Source: Neobacillus sp. YX16
Lineage (GTDB): Bacteria > Bacillota > Bacilli > Bacillales > Cytobacillaceae
Length of the DNA stretch: 64,000 nucleotides
Assembly: GCF_030123505.1 (NCBI RefSeq)
Contig: NZ_CP126115.1
Span: 4,602,001 to 4,666,000, forward strand
Direction: 5' to 3'
The notes under the pieces were generated by a model. The model was given only the letters and a program-made list of their open reading frames with translations, had not been told where the DNA came from and made no database searches. Shown here one piece after another: positions 21,232-30,968 of the stretch. Every line of letters begins with the position of its first letter. The stretch's first letter is position 1. Made by a program: the position numbers and the translations under genes.

Positions 21232-23067
21232 TTATTTTTTTGTATTGTTATCATCCATTTTTAGGACAGCCATGAAGGCTTCTTGTGGGACCTCAACAGA
21301 ACCAACCTGTTTCATCCGTTTTTTACCTTCTTTTTGTTTCTCGAGAAGCTTTCGTTTACGGGAGATATCTCCCCCATAACATTTAGCCAATACGTTTTTA
21401 CCCATGGATTTAATGGTTGAACGAGCAACAATTTTTTGACCAATAGCGGCTTGGACAGGAACTTCGAATTGCTGCCTTGGGATTAATTCCTTTAGCTTCT
21501 CAACAATGACTTTGCCGCGTTCGTAGGCAAAATCTTTATGAACGATAAAGCTTAAGGCATCTACCTTTTCAGCGTTTAACAATATATCCATCTTAACCAA
21601 GCTAGACGGTTTATAGCCAATTAATTCATAATCAAATGACGCATAGCCTCGGGTGCTAGATTTAAGCTGATCAAAGAAATCATAAACAATTTCTGCTAAC
21701 GGAATTTCATAGATGATGTTTACACGGTTTTCACCTTGGTATTGCATATTAATAAAAATACCACGCTTTTGCTGACACAGCTCCATTATCGCACCGACAT
21801 ATTCATTTGGAGCCATCATTGTTGCTTTTACGTATGGCTCTTCAACATGGTCAATTTTCTGTGGATCCGGAAGATTTGAAGGGTTATCCACTTTTATTTG
21901 AGTGCCATTTGTCATGTGTACATCATAGATAACACTTGGAGCTGTTGTAATCAAATCAATTTTGAATTCACGCTCAATCCGCTCTTGAATAATCTCCATA
22001 TGAAGAAGTCCTAAGAACCCACAGCGAAAACCAAAGCCTAGGGCTTGAGAAGTTTCCGGCTCAAATTGAAGCGCAGAATCATTTAACTGCAGTTTCTCTA
22101 ATGCTTCACGTAAATCATTAAATTTTGCAGTATCGATTGGGTACAAACCACAATACACCATTGGATTTAATTTACGGTAACCTGGAAGGGGTTCTGTTGA
22201 ACCATTTTTTGCATTTGTAATGGTATCCCCAACCCTTGTATCCCCAACATTTTTAATTGAAGCTGAAAGGAATCCAACGTCCCCAACGGTTAGCTCATCG
22301 ACCAGCGTCGATTTTGGTGTAAATACACCTACTTCATTTACTTCAAATTCAGCACCGGTTGCCATCATTTTAATTTTATCTCCTACTTTGACGCTGCCTT
22401 CAACAACTCGGATGTAGGCCACTACACCACGATAAGCATCATAAAGAGAATCAAAAATTAGTGCTTTTAATGGAGCATCAGGGTCACCAGTTGGAGCAGG
22501 GACAGTTTTTACCACCTGTTCGAGGATATCCTCAATCCCTATTCCCGCTTTGGCAGACGCTAAAACCGCTTCAGAGGCATCAAGTCCAATAACTTCTTCA
22601 ATTTCATTACGGACTCTTTCAGGCTCAGCACTTGGTAAGTCAATTTTATTAATAACCGGTATAATTTCAAGGTTATTATCCAATGCAAGATAAACGTTCG
22701 CCAAGGTTTGTGCTTCAATCCCCTGTGCGGCGTCAACGACCAAAACAGCACCTTCACAAGCAGCAAGGCTTCGAGAAACCTCATAAGTAAAATCGACGTG
22801 CCCAGGTGTATCAATCAGATGGAAAGTATACTCTTCACCATCTTTTGCTTTGTATTTTAATTGGACAGCATTTAACTTTATCGTAATCCCGCGTTCTCTT
22901 TCTAAATCCATCGAATCTAAAAGTTGAGCCTTCATTTCACGGGAAGTTAATGCATTTGTTTTTTCTAGGATACGGTCTGCTAATGTTGATTTCCCATGGT
23001 CAATATGGGCTATAATCGAAAAATTTCTTATATTTGATTGTCTTTTGAGTTTTTCTTCTCTGTTCAT
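21232..23067 (-). CDS. lepA: elongation factor 4 (LepA)
   Basis: Translational GTPase affecting translation initiation and stalled ribosomes. G motifs: AHIDHGKST (G1), DTPGHVDF (G3) and NKIDLP (G4); the LepA-specific C-terminal domain ends in [15 protein letters not shown]. 611 residues. The ATG at 23067 ([16 protein letters not shown]) has an AGGAG SD at eight bases; the ORF start at 23139 is rejected. A terminator separates it from yqxA. Confidence 0.97.
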   Translation of the reverse strand: MNREEKLKRQSNIRNFSIIAHIDHGKSTLADRILEKTNALTSREMKAQLLDSMDLERERGITIKLNAVQLKYKAKDGEEYTFHLIDTPGHVDFTYEVSRSLAACEGAVLVVDAAQGIEAQTLANVYLALDNNLEIIPVINKIDLPSAEPERVRNEIEEVIGLDASEAVLASAKAGIGIEDILEQVVKTVPAPTGDPDAPLKALIFDSLYDAYRGVVAYIRVVEGSVKVGDKIKMMATGAEFEVNEVGVFTPKSTLVDELTVGDVGFLSASIKNVGDTRVGDTITNAKNGSTEPLPGYRKLNPMVYCGLYPIDTAKFNDLREALEKLQLNDSALQFEPETSQALGFGFRCGFLGLLHMEIIQERIEREFKIDLITTAPSVIYDVHMTNGTQIKVDNPSNLPDPQKIDHVEEPYVKATMMAPNEYVGAIMELCQQKRGIFINMQYQGENRVNIIYEIPLAEIVYDFFDQLKSSTRGYASFDYELIGYKPSSLVKMDILLNAEKVDALSFIVHKDFAYERGKVIVEKLKELIPRQQFEVPVQAAIGQKIVARSTIKSMGKNVLAKCYGGDISRKRKLLEKQKEGKKRMKQVGSVEVPQEAFMAVLKMDDNNTKK

Positions 23068-23174
23068 GTATTTCACTCCTACTATAACTCGCACAATTAC
23101 ACTATTTTTGATTATATCAGTATGGGAAATAAGATTCAATTAAAACTGGATGGCGGGTTCTTATAATTAAAAAT

Positions 23175-23200
23175 AGCGGTTTCCATGATAGGACACCGCT
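23175..23200 (-). terminator. intrinsic terminator after yqxA
   Basis: AGCGGT...ACCGCT with an inner TCC/GGA pair, followed on the minus strand by ATTTTTAATT. It separates the gpr-spoIIP-yqxA sporulation genes from the housekeeping gene lepA. Confidence 0.75.
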
Positions 23201-23207
23201 GGAAATA

Positions 23208-23534
23208 TTATTTAGTTAAAAGATTGATAAGTTGTTCCGAAGCATTGGAAACACCTTCTGAAACCTTCTTACCCATCGAGGAAAAAATATTAAAGGCACT
23301 TATTTCCTCAAGCTTCTTTTTCTTTTCATCTATGTCATGACTCGATATTTCATTTCCCAAAAAAGTAGCTTTTACATGCTCACCATTGTCATTAATAGCA
23401 ACAGCATTTTGAAAATTCGGATCGTCGTAGCCCTTCATTTTATGAATACCGTCATTCGCCAGCTGCATCCCAGCTAAAACCGATATAAACATAATGGCTA
23501 AGATACAAAAAAATTTCAGCATGAACATTTTCAT
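23208..23534 (-). CDS. yqxA: YqxA-like protein (DUF3679)
   Basis: Small protein of unknown function following spoIIP, as in B. subtilis. About 108 residues with a hydrophobic N-terminal segment (FMLKFFCILAIMFISVLAGMQ), probably a membrane anchor or signal, and a charged exterior domain ending in an amphipathic helix. The ATG at 23534 is eight bases from AAAGGAG. Its start lies inside spoIIP's 3' end. Confidence 0.82.
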   Translation of the reverse strand: MKMFMLKFFCILAIMFISVLAGMQLANDGIHKMKGYDDPNFQNAVAINDNGEHVKATFLGNEISSHDIDEKKKKLEEISAFNIFSSMGKKVSEGVSNASEQLINLLTK

Positions 23535-23553
23535 TGGACATGCTCCTTTACTT

Positions 23554-24744
23554 CTATTGTTTATCCGTGGATTGCTCACCATCGGAATTAACTTTCTCTG
23601 CTTGCCAGAAATATTCACTAAAGACATCTGCAAGTGCGTCAGCTGAACGGTTTAACTCTTCGAAAGTATTATCCACACCGCCAAATTCCACTAAAATTAC
23701 ATTCTCAGACAAATTTTGATTATAGACACCGTTTTGCCCGGCACCCTGATTCATGTGAATTCCCCAGCTCAATCCCTTGTATTTCTCTTCAAGAAGATTA
23801 TGCAAATCACGTGCTAACTTTTCATTTTTTTCATGATTTGGATTTTTCCCGCCAATAACAAAAGCCAACTGTGCATATGCCTTGCCATTTATCATAACCG
23901 TCGTTTTATCTTTACGGCGTGCATCTCTATGGACATCAATAAAGTATTCCAATTCACGATTTTGAGCCATTGCCGTTTGGACTAATTCACCAGATTTCTG
24001 GTAAGTACCAGCCATTTTCACGGATCCCATAATATCAGTCTTATCAATAGAAGTTCCAATGCCTCTAGCCTCTAAGCTTTCCTTCAACTGATCGCCAATC
24101 TTGGTGACATTCAATTGTGAATGATAGGCAAGATTCGGATCGGTCACCCCCTGTAAATAGGGAAGGTATGACTCACGATTATGAGTAAAGTAAAGATGGA
24201 CCACCTTTTTATCACCTGTTGTAAGTGAGGGATTCGAAGGAATATCATCCTCGTTTCCTTTGTCAATACCTTCAATATTTTGCAATGACGCTTCTCGTTC
24301 TGCTTTCATTATTTCTAAAGGAGGTGAGGATTCAAATGGCATGTTCGTATAATTTGAACCTTGACCAGCTACGAGTATTTTCCCATCAAACTGAGCAAAT
24401 CCTGGAAGCTCCCGGCCTAAAAGACTTCTTGGGTCATTTAAATTAATATTGCTTGATAGCTTGAAAATTAAGTTGGTTAATTTAGGGCTCGCTGTTAAAT
24501 TATCTTCAATAGATAAGAAATGATGATTCTCCCAAGCCATAAGTTGGTAGAGCATTTTTCCATTTACTTGATTTGCAGCTGTATTAACAGAATTAGACAT
24601 TGGTCTAAACTGGGGCTTTAATGATGTTAACAGCCCACTGATGGAAAACACCAAAAGCATAAACAACAAAATAAAAGAGGTTACTTTTATTAGATTCGTC
24701 CCTTGCACCGTCAAAAACAATCCAGAATTCCTAGTAGATTTCAT
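23554..24744 (-). CDS. spoIIP: stage II sporulation protein P (amidase/endopeptidase)
   Basis: Peptidoglycan hydrolase of the SpoIID-SpoIIM-SpoIIP engulfment complex. It has one N-terminal transmembrane helix (about 23-45), then an extracytoplasmic amidase_3-like domain with VHLYFTHNRESYLPYL, the zinc-binding DVHRDARR and the C-terminal ENVILVEFGG. The ATG at 24744 follows a GAGGTGG SD. That SD is the 3' arm of a long hairpin whose 5' arm lies just after gpr, so read-through mRNA from gpr should be poorly translated. Confidence 0.93.
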   Translation of the reverse strand: MKSTRNSGLFLTVQGTNLIKVTSFILLFMLLVFSISGLLTSLKPQFRPMSNSVNTAANQVNGKMLYQLMAWENHHFLSIEDNLTASPKLTNLIFKLSSNINLNDPRSLLGRELPGFAQFDGKILVAGQGSNYTNMPFESSPPLEIMKAEREASLQNIEGIDKGNEDDIPSNPSLTTGDKKVVHLYFTHNRESYLPYLQGVTDPNLAYHSQLNVTKIGDQLKESLEARGIGTSIDKTDIMGSVKMAGTYQKSGELVQTAMAQNRELEYFIDVHRDARRKDKTTVMINGKAYAQLAFVIGGKNPNHEKNEKLARDLHNLLEEKYKGLSWGIHMNQGAGQNGVYNQNLSENVILVEFGGVDNTFEELNRSADALADVFSEYFWQAEKVNSDGEQSTDKQ

Positions 24745-24748
24745 GGTT

Positions 24749-24827
24749 CCACCTCTCAATTCGATTCTAGTAAATACTTATGACATTACTAGAATTGCTA
24801 GAACCATTATTCGCAATTGTGAGGTGG
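24749..24827 (-). promoter_or_regulatory. long hairpin in the gpr-spoIIP spacer that buries the spoIIP SD
   Basis: Outer arms 24749-24763 and 24812-24827 pair with one mismatch and one bulge; the inner stem 24764-24773/24786-24795 pairs perfectly over 10 bp. A 16-nt bulge and a 12-nt loop remain. The GAGGTGG SD of spoIIP is within the outer 3' arm. Only transcripts that begin upstream of 24812 carry the blocking 5' arm. A sporulation promoter inside the loop is plausible, but I could not assign -35/-10 boxes. Confidence 0.75.
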
Positions 24828-24838
24828 TCTCTTAAACA

Positions 24839-25972
24839 TTATCTTGTGTAGTAACCTGCATTTCCCTGATCAACATTACTATGAAGCGATGCATTTAACC
24901 CACTCGCAATCAAGTTGGCCATATCTTCAATAAATACATCCACTTCCTTAGGGGTAACCATTAGATTATGACCTAAAGGGGAAAGTACCTCATATATTAA
25001 TTTACGTTTTTCTTCCTCTTCTAAAGTTCCAATCATCCCTAGAAAGGTCTGACGGTGCTTTTCTTCTGGAAGATCATCATCGGTAAGTTTTTTTCGTTTC
25101 CCAAAAGTCATTCCCGCTGGTGCGAGGGCTCTTGAAGGACGATTTCCTTCCTTAAGCTCCTTGCCAAAATGCTTCAGGATATAATCAATCGTGTCACTTG
25201 TAATCGAAACAGCATCAACAACAGTCGGAACACCAATAGCGATGACTGGAACTCCTAGTGTTTCTTTACTTAATTCTTTTCTTTTATTTCCTACTCCAGA
25301 TCCAGGGTGAATGCCTGTATCCGAAACTTGGATGGTAGAATTCACCCTATCAATCGATCTAGCTGCTAATGCGTCAATAGCTATGACAAAATCAGGTTTA
25401 GTTTTTTCGACTACTCCAAAGATTATGTCGCTCGTCTCAATTCCTGTTAATCCCATTACCCCTGGAACTAGGGAGCTAACCGGACGATAGCCTTCCTCAA
25501 CATTTTCTGGCTGTAATTGAAACAAATGCCTGGTGATTAAGAGGTTCTCACAGACCATTGGACCAAGTGCATCTGGAGTAACATTCCAATTTCCTAAACC
25601 AACTACGAGACAAGAGGCATCTTTCTTAATCCCTGTTCCTTCTAGAAAGTGAGCAAATTCTTTGGCGAAAATTTCCTCCACCTTTTGTTGTAAAGGAGTG
25701 TCCTGCTGCCTAATCCCTTGTACTTCGAGGGTTAAATAGCGTCCTGCTTTTTTGCCAAGCTGTTGTGCTCCTGCATCTGTGATTTCTACTAAGGAGATTT
25801 TTATATCATCTATATCTTTTTCTTTAATAATGACTCCTTCAATTTGCGAGAGGTTCTCCCCCTGTTGAACTAAGCCTTCCCTATCAGCAATTACCATTTC
25901 TCTCGCTTCAATCGCTAAATCCGTTCGAATTGAATACTGGCTTAAGTCAATATTGGCATTCATGTTGTCCAT
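24839..25972 (-). CDS. gpr: spore germination protease GPR
   Basis: Aspartic-type protease that degrades small acid-soluble proteins early in germination. It is made as a zymogen in the forespore and trimmed at its N-terminus; the [14 protein letters not shown] block near residue 15 corresponds to the autoprocessing region. 377 residues, normal length. It is divergent from rpsT. A candidate sigma-G promoter lies at 26021-26051. Confidence 0.94.
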   Translation of the reverse strand: MDNMNANIDLSQYSIRTDLAIEAREMVIADREGLVQQGENLSQIEGVIIKEKDIDDIKISLVEITDAGAQQLGKKAGRYLTLEVQGIRQQDTPLQQKVEEIFAKEFAHFLEGTGIKKDASCLVVGLGNWNVTPDALGPMVCENLLITRHLFQLQPENVEEGYRPVSSLVPGVMGLTGIETSDIIFGVVEKTKPDFVIAIDALAARSIDRVNSTIQVSDTGIHPGSGVGNKRKELSKETLGVPVIAIGVPTVVDAVSITSDTIDYILKHFGKELKEGNRPSRALAPAGMTFGKRKKLTDDDLPEEKHRQTFLGMIGTLEEEEKRKLIYEVLSPLGHNLMVTPKEVDVFIEDMANLIASGLNASLHSNVDQGNAGYYTR

Positions 25973-26020
25973 AAATTATTTATCGCTCCCATCGATTATT
26001 TAAAACTAGAAACTTCTTCC

Positions 26021-26051
26021 TATTTTTGCCCCTTTTCCGCTAAAACATTCA
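26021..26051 (-). promoter_or_regulatory. candidate sigma-G promoter of gpr
   Basis: TGAATG (26046-26051) and CAAAAATA (26021-26028), 17 bp apart on the minus strand, resemble the forespore -35 TGAATA and -10 CATACTA. This fits known sigma-G control of gpr, but the -10 match is only moderate. Confidence 0.4.
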
Positions 26052-26100
26052 AGTTTATTCTTATATGTAAATAATCTAGTATTGCAAAATAAGGTTTGGT

Positions 26101-26129
26101 TTGATAAAATATCACTTGTTCTGAATAAT
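26101..26129 (+). promoter_or_regulatory. candidate promoter of rpsT
   Basis: TTGATA (26101-26106), 17-bp spacer, AATAAT (26124-26129), ending about 60 bp before the rpsT start. Confidence 0.5.
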
Positions 26130-26188
26130 TGTGAATGAATGTAAAGTCGAGTTCATATAGTCTCGATTCTTTGTAGGAGGTGAAAGTA

Positions 26189-26449
26189 ATGCCTAACATT
26201 AAATCTGCTATTAAGCGTGTAAAAACAAGCGAAGCTCGTAATGCTCAAAATACAACTGCTAAATCTGCAATGCGTACGGCTGTCAAGAAAGTAGAAGCTG
26301 CTGTAACTCTTAACGATGCTCCTGCAGCTAAAGAAGCATTCTCTACTGCTGCTAGCAAACTAGACAAGGCTGCTGCTAAAGGACTTATCCATAAAAATGC
26401 TGCTGCCCGTAAAAAATCACGTCTTGCTAAAAAAGCTAACACTCTATAA
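26189..26449 (+). CDS. rpsT: 30S ribosomal protein S20
   Basis: bS20, 86 residues, a helical Lys/Ala-rich protein that binds the base of 16S rRNA. The ATG at 26189 ([18 protein letters not shown]) follows a perfect AGGAGGT; the GTG at 26180 lies in the SD itself. Transcribed alone between divergent gpr and convergent holA, as in B. subtilis. Confidence 0.97.
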   Translation: MPNIKSAIKRVKTSEARNAQNTTAKSAMRTAVKKVEAAVTLNDAPAAKEAFSTAASKLDKAAAKGLIHKNAAARKKSRLAKKANTL

Positions 26450-26459
26450 TAAGAGAGCA

Positions 26460-26493
26460 TAAAAAAACGATTCCTGATTGGAATCGTTTTTTT
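26460..26493. terminator. bidirectional terminator between rpsT and holA
   Basis: AAAAAAACGATTCC and its perfect complement around TGATT give intrinsic terminators on both strands. Confidence 0.93.
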
Positions 26494-26497
26494 ATGT

Positions 26498-27514
26498 CTA
26501 CCTTTTTATTTTGAACAATAACAGCTCAATTAGTAGTGATTTATTCATGCCGCCCGTTTTCATCTGAAGGTCAGCATTCGCCAGCATGCTCATAAGGTTA
26601 GTTAATTCTTCATCTGTAAATTGATTAGCTTGTCCAGCAGCTAACTTTACCCGGAATGGATGAGCCTTTAAATAACCGGCCATTTGCTGTTGACCATAAC
26701 CTCTCCTTGAGAGCTCCTTCACCTGATAAATAAGCCTGAATTGGCCCGCAAGCAGTGCTAAAATCTTAATCGGTTCCTCATTTTGCTTTAATAAATCGTA
26801 ATATATTCTAAGTGCGTCTTCTGGTCTTCTTTGCACTACCTTCTCAATTAACGTAAAAATATTTTGCTCAAGGGATCTCGACACTAATTTTTCTACCATA
26901 GAAGCATTAATTTGTTTTTCGTCTGCAGCATACAAAGCTAATTTATCAACTTCACTTGTAATCATAAACATATTTGTACCCACAAGCGTAATCAGGAGTT
27001 CAAGTGCATCCGGGTCGAAAACAATTCCATTTTTTTTTGCTCTTTCCTTCACCCAATTTTTCAATTCGTACTCATTCAACTTCTTTGCTTCTACTGTAAC
27101 TGCTGTCCTTTTTAGTTCTTTGGTAATTTTTTTTCGTTCATCGAGCTTTTCATAAGGCGCCGATATAACTAAGACTGTATAGGGGGCAGGTTCTTTTAAA
27201 TACAACTCAAGCCGCGCTAGATTATGTTCCATTTTATCTTTTGTCTTCTCAGCGGTTAAAAACTTAGGATTATGTAAAAAGATGACTTTTTTCTCACCTA
27301 AAAAAGGAAAGGTTTCTGCGTCTTCTAGAGCAGTTTCAATAGGCGTTTCATCTAAATCATACGCAGTAAAGTTAAAATCCTTATCCTCTTCATCTAAAAC
27401 CTGATTAAGCAGCAATTGCTTCGTTTCATTGATTAAATATGCCTCTGTACCATATAATAAATAAATGGGAGCAATTTCCCGCTGTTTAATTTGTTTCCAA
27501 ATATCTAATACCAT
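26498..27514 (-). CDS. holA: DNA polymerase III subunit delta
   Basis: Delta subunit of the clamp loader, which opens the beta clamp. The 338 residues show the family N-terminus (IAPIYLLYGTEAYLINE), a degenerate P-loop region and the helical C-terminal collar domain. The ATG at 27514 has a GGGGAG SD eight bases upstream; the ORF start at 27538 is rejected. Located beside rpsT and comEC, as in B. subtilis (YqeN). Confidence 0.93.
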   Translation of the reverse strand: MVLDIWKQIKQREIAPIYLLYGTEAYLINETKQLLLNQVLDEEDKDFNFTAYDLDETPIETALEDAETFPFLGEKKVIFLHNPKFLTAEKTKDKMEHNLARLELYLKEPAPYTVLVISAPYEKLDERKKITKELKRTAVTVEAKKLNEYELKNWVKERAKKNGIVFDPDALELLITLVGTNMFMITSEVDKLALYAADEKQINASMVEKLVSRSLEQNIFTLIEKVVQRRPEDALRIYYDLLKQNEEPIKILALLAGQFRLIYQVKELSRRGYGQQQMAGYLKAHPFRVKLAAGQANQFTDEELTNLMSMLANADLQMKTGGMNKSLLIELLLFKIKR

Positions 27515-27824
27515 TTTCCAAGCTCCCCTTCGATTCACTTTCCATTATCTATCGTAATGAAGCTTGGACATTTTGACAAGTATTAAAAGGGAATTGACAG
27601 CTTTCTTAGAAAGCGCCAATTCCCGATCTATAATGAACGCCTGCAATTAAAGCCCTAGGATCTTTTAATTGCTTGGCGGAGTTACTTGTGTAAATTTAGT
27701 GTCACCTTTTTGCTTTAAAGTATTTGTGTCAACTCTTGTCAATATAGGAAGTAGATATTAAAAGCATGCTGGATTTTTTAAGTAAAAAAGCTTATACTAT
27801 TATGTGAAATAGGAGGGGTATACT
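27515..27824. other. intergenic region with two hairpins, holA/yqzM
   Basis: A 310-base non-coding stretch between divergent genes. It holds two hairpins. The first, 27589-27624, has GGGAATTG/CAATTCCC outside and GCTTTC/GAAAGC inside, split by a small internal loop. The second, 27638-27678, has CGCC/GGCG outside and GCAATTAAA/TTTAATTGC inside. Neither is followed by a convincing T-run on either strand, so they do not look like plain terminators. A -10-like TATACT lies at 27793-27798 for yqzM. Confidence 0.55.
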
Positions 27825-27959
27825 ATGAATGAATTTGAAAAGAATGTGCAAACTAAACGCAACGACGCAATTGATTCTGGAGTAGGTTTTGTTGTTTCTT
27901 TTGGTGTTTTTGCTCTAATGTTTATTATTGCAACCGTTATTAAAGTTGTCGGATCCTAA
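27825..27959 (+). CDS. yqzM: YqzM-like small membrane protein
   Basis: 44-residue protein with a polar N-terminus (MNEFEKNVQTKRNDAIDSG) and one C-terminal transmembrane segment. It matches B. subtilis YqzM in sequence as remembered and in position next to comEC. Strong AGGAGGGG SD five bases from ATG, and a terminator follows at 27988-28017. Function unknown. Confidence 0.85.
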   Translation: MNEFEKNVQTKRNDAIDSGVGFVVSFGVFALMFIIATVIKVVGS

Positions 27960-27987
27960 TCTAAATGCACTGCTACATAATTGTTCT

Positions 27988-28017
27988 TGGAGGCTGTAAA
28001 CCTTACAGTCTCTTTTA
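27988..28017 (+). terminator. terminator after yqzM
   Basis: GAGGCTGTAA pairs with TTACAGTCTC and is followed by TTTTACGTTTT on the plus strand. Confidence 0.75.
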
Positions 28018-28031
28018 CGTTTTCTGATAGG

Positions 28032-30365
28032 TTATTGCTTTATCTTATGTAAAACCGAAGAAAAGGTTCCACTCTCCTGATAAAACCTATAGGTGATCGC
28101 ACCATGGTCATCCGTCCTGTATACAGTTGTATTCCCAAGTTGTTCTAACACCTCGCTATGCGGATGACCATAACGATTATGCTCACCAACTGAAATCCAT
28201 GAGATAGCAGGTTTTATCTTATTTATAAATACCTCACTTGTTGATGTTTTACTTCCATGGTGTCCTGCCTTCAGTACATCTATATGCAAATCAGGATATT
28301 TCTTTATTATCCTTTCCTCTCCCTCCTGATCAAGATCGCCGCCAAAAAACCAATTAAGCCCTCCAATTTCCGCCATAATTGCAATCGACCCACTATTCCG
28401 CTCACCTTGAAAATTTGCTTCAGGACTTAGAACATAGAATGTGCTCTTTTCATTTTCCCATTGGCTCCCATCAGCGACCATAACAACTTGAATACCTTTA
28501 TTTTTTGCTTCCTGAATAATGGTTAACTTTGATTTTGATAATTCAGCAACTGATGGCATTAATATTTGTGTAACTTCTATTTCTTTTAAAAGTGCAAGAG
28601 TGCCGCCAATATGATCAGTATCACCATGTGTAAGAATAAGTTTATCTAATTTCCTTATCCCCTTTCCTTTCAAAAAAGGGACAACAACATCTCTCCCTAC
28701 TTCAAATGGTTTTGCTGCCTTTTTCCATTCGTCCTCTTCGAATTGAATGGTTCCTCCCGTATCAATTAAATAGGTACCCTTACCAAATGGGTAATGGATT
28801 AAAATACTATCTCCCTGGCCAACATCAATCATTGTGACTTCCCCAAACGGATTGGCCCAATTCCAGATGGTCTGGAAGGTAATCAAGGTAAACGCTAAAA
28901 AAATGACAATGATTTTCCTCTTTTGCTGAAAACTCGCTTCCCATATTAGAAAAATGGCGAGGATGATTACCATATAAATTATGAAGAGAAGGATATTTGG
29001 TCTTCCGGTTACAAGTTGGGCAAAAGATAGGTCTGCAAGTTTTTCAATAAGGGCATTGGCTAAGGTAATAATTTTCATAAATAAGTTAATCAGAATTGAA
29101 GGAGTATCACCAAATATTATTTGAATGAAATACAAGATATATAATCCAGGGAGAAATACAAACGAGAAGAGAGGAATATAGAGAAGGTTAGCAACAATAC
29201 TTATAAAAGAAATTTCGAAAAAATGATACAGTAAAATCGGCAAAGCTGCTAGTTGAGCAATAATGGAGGTGACAACCATTGCTGAAATACTTTCTTGATA
29301 CCGCGGGAAAATATTAGTGACAGATAAAATAATGGCATAGCTAACTGAAAACGATAACTGAAAGCCTGCATCTAAAATAATCAAAGGAGAAAATAATACA
29401 TAAATCAATAGGGTAAGGCTAATGGCATCGATTGGTGACAATTTTATTTGCTTCTTCCATCTTACAACCAATAAAACAAGGAAGATCATTAACACCGCAC
29501 GAATAACCGAAGGTGAAGCACCTGTTAATATCGCATATATCGGCAACAGAACGAGAAGAAAATTCATCATAAACTGCCTAGTCAATCCGATTCTAATTCC
29601 TAAATAAAAAACCATTCCGATTAATAAGGAAACATGAAGACCCGATATTGCCAATAAATGAACAATGCCCGTTTTTTGATAATTTATCAGCACCTCAGGA
29701 TCAAACATGCTTCTATCTCCAAATATTAATGCAGCTGATAGAGCGGCAATTTCTGAAGGGAAATTTTTTTCGAGGTATTTAATGCCAGTAAAACGTACTT
29801 CTTTAATCATGGTTAATGGAGTTGATTTAACTTCAGTACATTTATTAAGTGGGTGATCTTCTAATTCCACTATTTTATAAATCTGTTTTTCAGCTAAATA
29901 TTTCCGGTAGTTAAAGGCGTTTGGATTTTTGGCAATAGAAGCTTCTGTTAATACTCCCGTTACATGACATAAACGTCCATAAAAATTCGTATCTTTTAGC
30001 GCCTTTTTCTCTGCCTCTGTTTTAATTTTATATCGTATTAAAAGCTTTTCTTTATTCTTTATATCCAATGCGATAACCTGGAGCAAATCGCCATCAACTT
30101 TGGTATTTTCCGTATATTGTAGATAAAAGGTTGTCAGTGAATCCGGCAGCCTAGTCTTATTATGGGTAATCGTATGGTGACCGGTGAGAAAAAAAGTAAG
30201 AAAGAGGCAGATGACAATAAACATTTGTTGTTTAGAATACTTCTTAAACGTATAAAGGAGATAAAAATAAATAATGGAGCAAAGTAAGAAAGGGAGATAA
30301 AAGAAAAGTGAGGTTAAAACTCCTAATATGGCCGCAATTGCAAAAAAGAAGCATTTACTATTCAT
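28032..30365 (-). CDS. comEC: DNA internalization competence protein ComEC/Rec2
   Basis: Polytopic channel for uptake of transforming single-stranded DNA. It has an N-terminal membrane/OB part (DUF4131-like), the Competence domain with multiple helices (about 220-500) and a C-terminal metallo-beta-lactamase-like domain with THGDTDHIGG and HHGSKTS. 777 residues from the ATG at 30365, six bases after a GGAG SD. It follows comEB across a 62-bp spacer with a hairpin. No frameshift is seen, so the gene looks functional. Confidence 0.95.
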   Translation of the reverse strand: MNSKCFFFAIAAILGVLTSLFFYLPFLLCSIIYFYLLYTFKKYSKQQMFIVICLFLTFFLTGHHTITHNKTRLPDSLTTFYLQYTENTKVDGDLLQVIALDIKNKEKLLIRYKIKTEAEKKALKDTNFYGRLCHVTGVLTEASIAKNPNAFNYRKYLAEKQIYKIVELEDHPLNKCTEVKSTPLTMIKEVRFTGIKYLEKNFPSEIAALSAALIFGDRSMFDPEVLINYQKTGIVHLLAISGLHVSLLIGMVFYLGIRIGLTRQFMMNFLLVLLPIYAILTGASPSVIRAVLMIFLVLLVVRWKKQIKLSPIDAISLTLLIYVLFSPLIILDAGFQLSFSVSYAIILSVTNIFPRYQESISAMVVTSIIAQLAALPILLYHFFEISFISIVANLLYIPLFSFVFLPGLYILYFIQIIFGDTPSILINLFMKIITLANALIEKLADLSFAQLVTGRPNILLFIIYMVIILAIFLIWEASFQQKRKIIVIFLAFTLITFQTIWNWANPFGEVTMIDVGQGDSILIHYPFGKGTYLIDTGGTIQFEEDEWKKAAKPFEVGRDVVVPFLKGKGIRKLDKLILTHGDTDHIGGTLALLKEIEVTQILMPSVAELSKSKLTIIQEAKNKGIQVVMVADGSQWENEKSTFYVLSPEANFQGERNSGSIAIMAEIGGLNWFFGGDLDQEGEERIIKKYPDLHIDVLKAGHHGSKTSTSEVFINKIKPAISWISVGEHNRYGHPHSEVLEQLGNTTVYRTDDHGAITYRFYQESGTFSSVLHKIKQ

Positions 30366-30395
30366 GGTTTTCTCCAATTTGTTGGGGAGTATTTT

Positions 30396-30416
30396 AACGC
30401 CGGTTATACCGGCGTT
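30396..30416 (-). promoter_or_regulatory. hairpin in the comEB-comEC spacer
   Basis: AACGCCGG/CCGGCGTT, eight perfect base pairs with a 5-nt loop. There is no T-run on the minus strand, so it looks like an mRNA stability or processing element rather than a terminator. Confidence 0.5.
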
Positions 30417-30427
30417 ATTATGGGGGA

Positions 30428-30889
30428 TTATTGACTTATCTTACGAAAATCAATCACTGATTCTTTTAATTCTACCTTTTCGGTATTTACATTTGCTTGT
30501 TGGAATAACTCCACTGCATGAGGGTGATTCTTATAATCTTCTGCATAATAGACTGTCTTAATCCCAGCTTGGATTATGGCTTTACAACACTGCAGGCATG
30601 GAAAATGGGTAACATAAATTTCCGCTTCAGCTGTGGGGACACCAAATTTGGCACATTGCAGGAGGGCATTCATTTCGGCATGTATCGTCCTTACACAATG
30701 ATTATCGATGACATAACAGCCTTTATCAATACAGTGGTCTCCACCAGCGATTGAACCGTTGTAACCACCGGCAATAATTCTCTTATCTCTAACAATTGTC
30801 GCGCCCACTGTCAGCCGCGTGCAGGTACTTCTTAACGCCAGCAAATGACTTTGAGCCATAAAATATTGATCCCACGAAATGCGTTCCAC
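30428..30889 (-). CDS. comEB: ComE operon protein 2, dCMP deaminase family
   Basis: Zinc deoxycytidylate deaminase-like protein; its role in competence is not essential in B. subtilis. The zinc site is HAEMNALLQCAKFG plus PCLQC. The GTG at 30889 (M-ERISWDQYF) lies nine bases from GGAGGAG and matches the family start. At 153 residues it ends soon after the deaminase core; as I recall B. subtilis ComEB has about 189 residues, so this one lacks most of the C-terminal tail. Confidence 0.9.
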   Translation of the reverse strand: MERISWDQYFMAQSHLLALRSTCTRLTVGATIVRDKRIIAGGYNGSIAGGDHCIDKGCYVIDNHCVRTIHAEMNALLQCAKFGVPTAEAEIYVTHFPCLQCCKAIIQAGIKTVYYAEDYKNHPHAVELFQQANVNTEKVELKESVIDFRKISQ

Positions 30890-30968
30890 TTTCTCCAACT
30901 CCTCCAAATTTCGATATTTCTCTCTCTTAAGTGTAATATCTTAGACTTTAAATGGTCAATGAGTTTTC

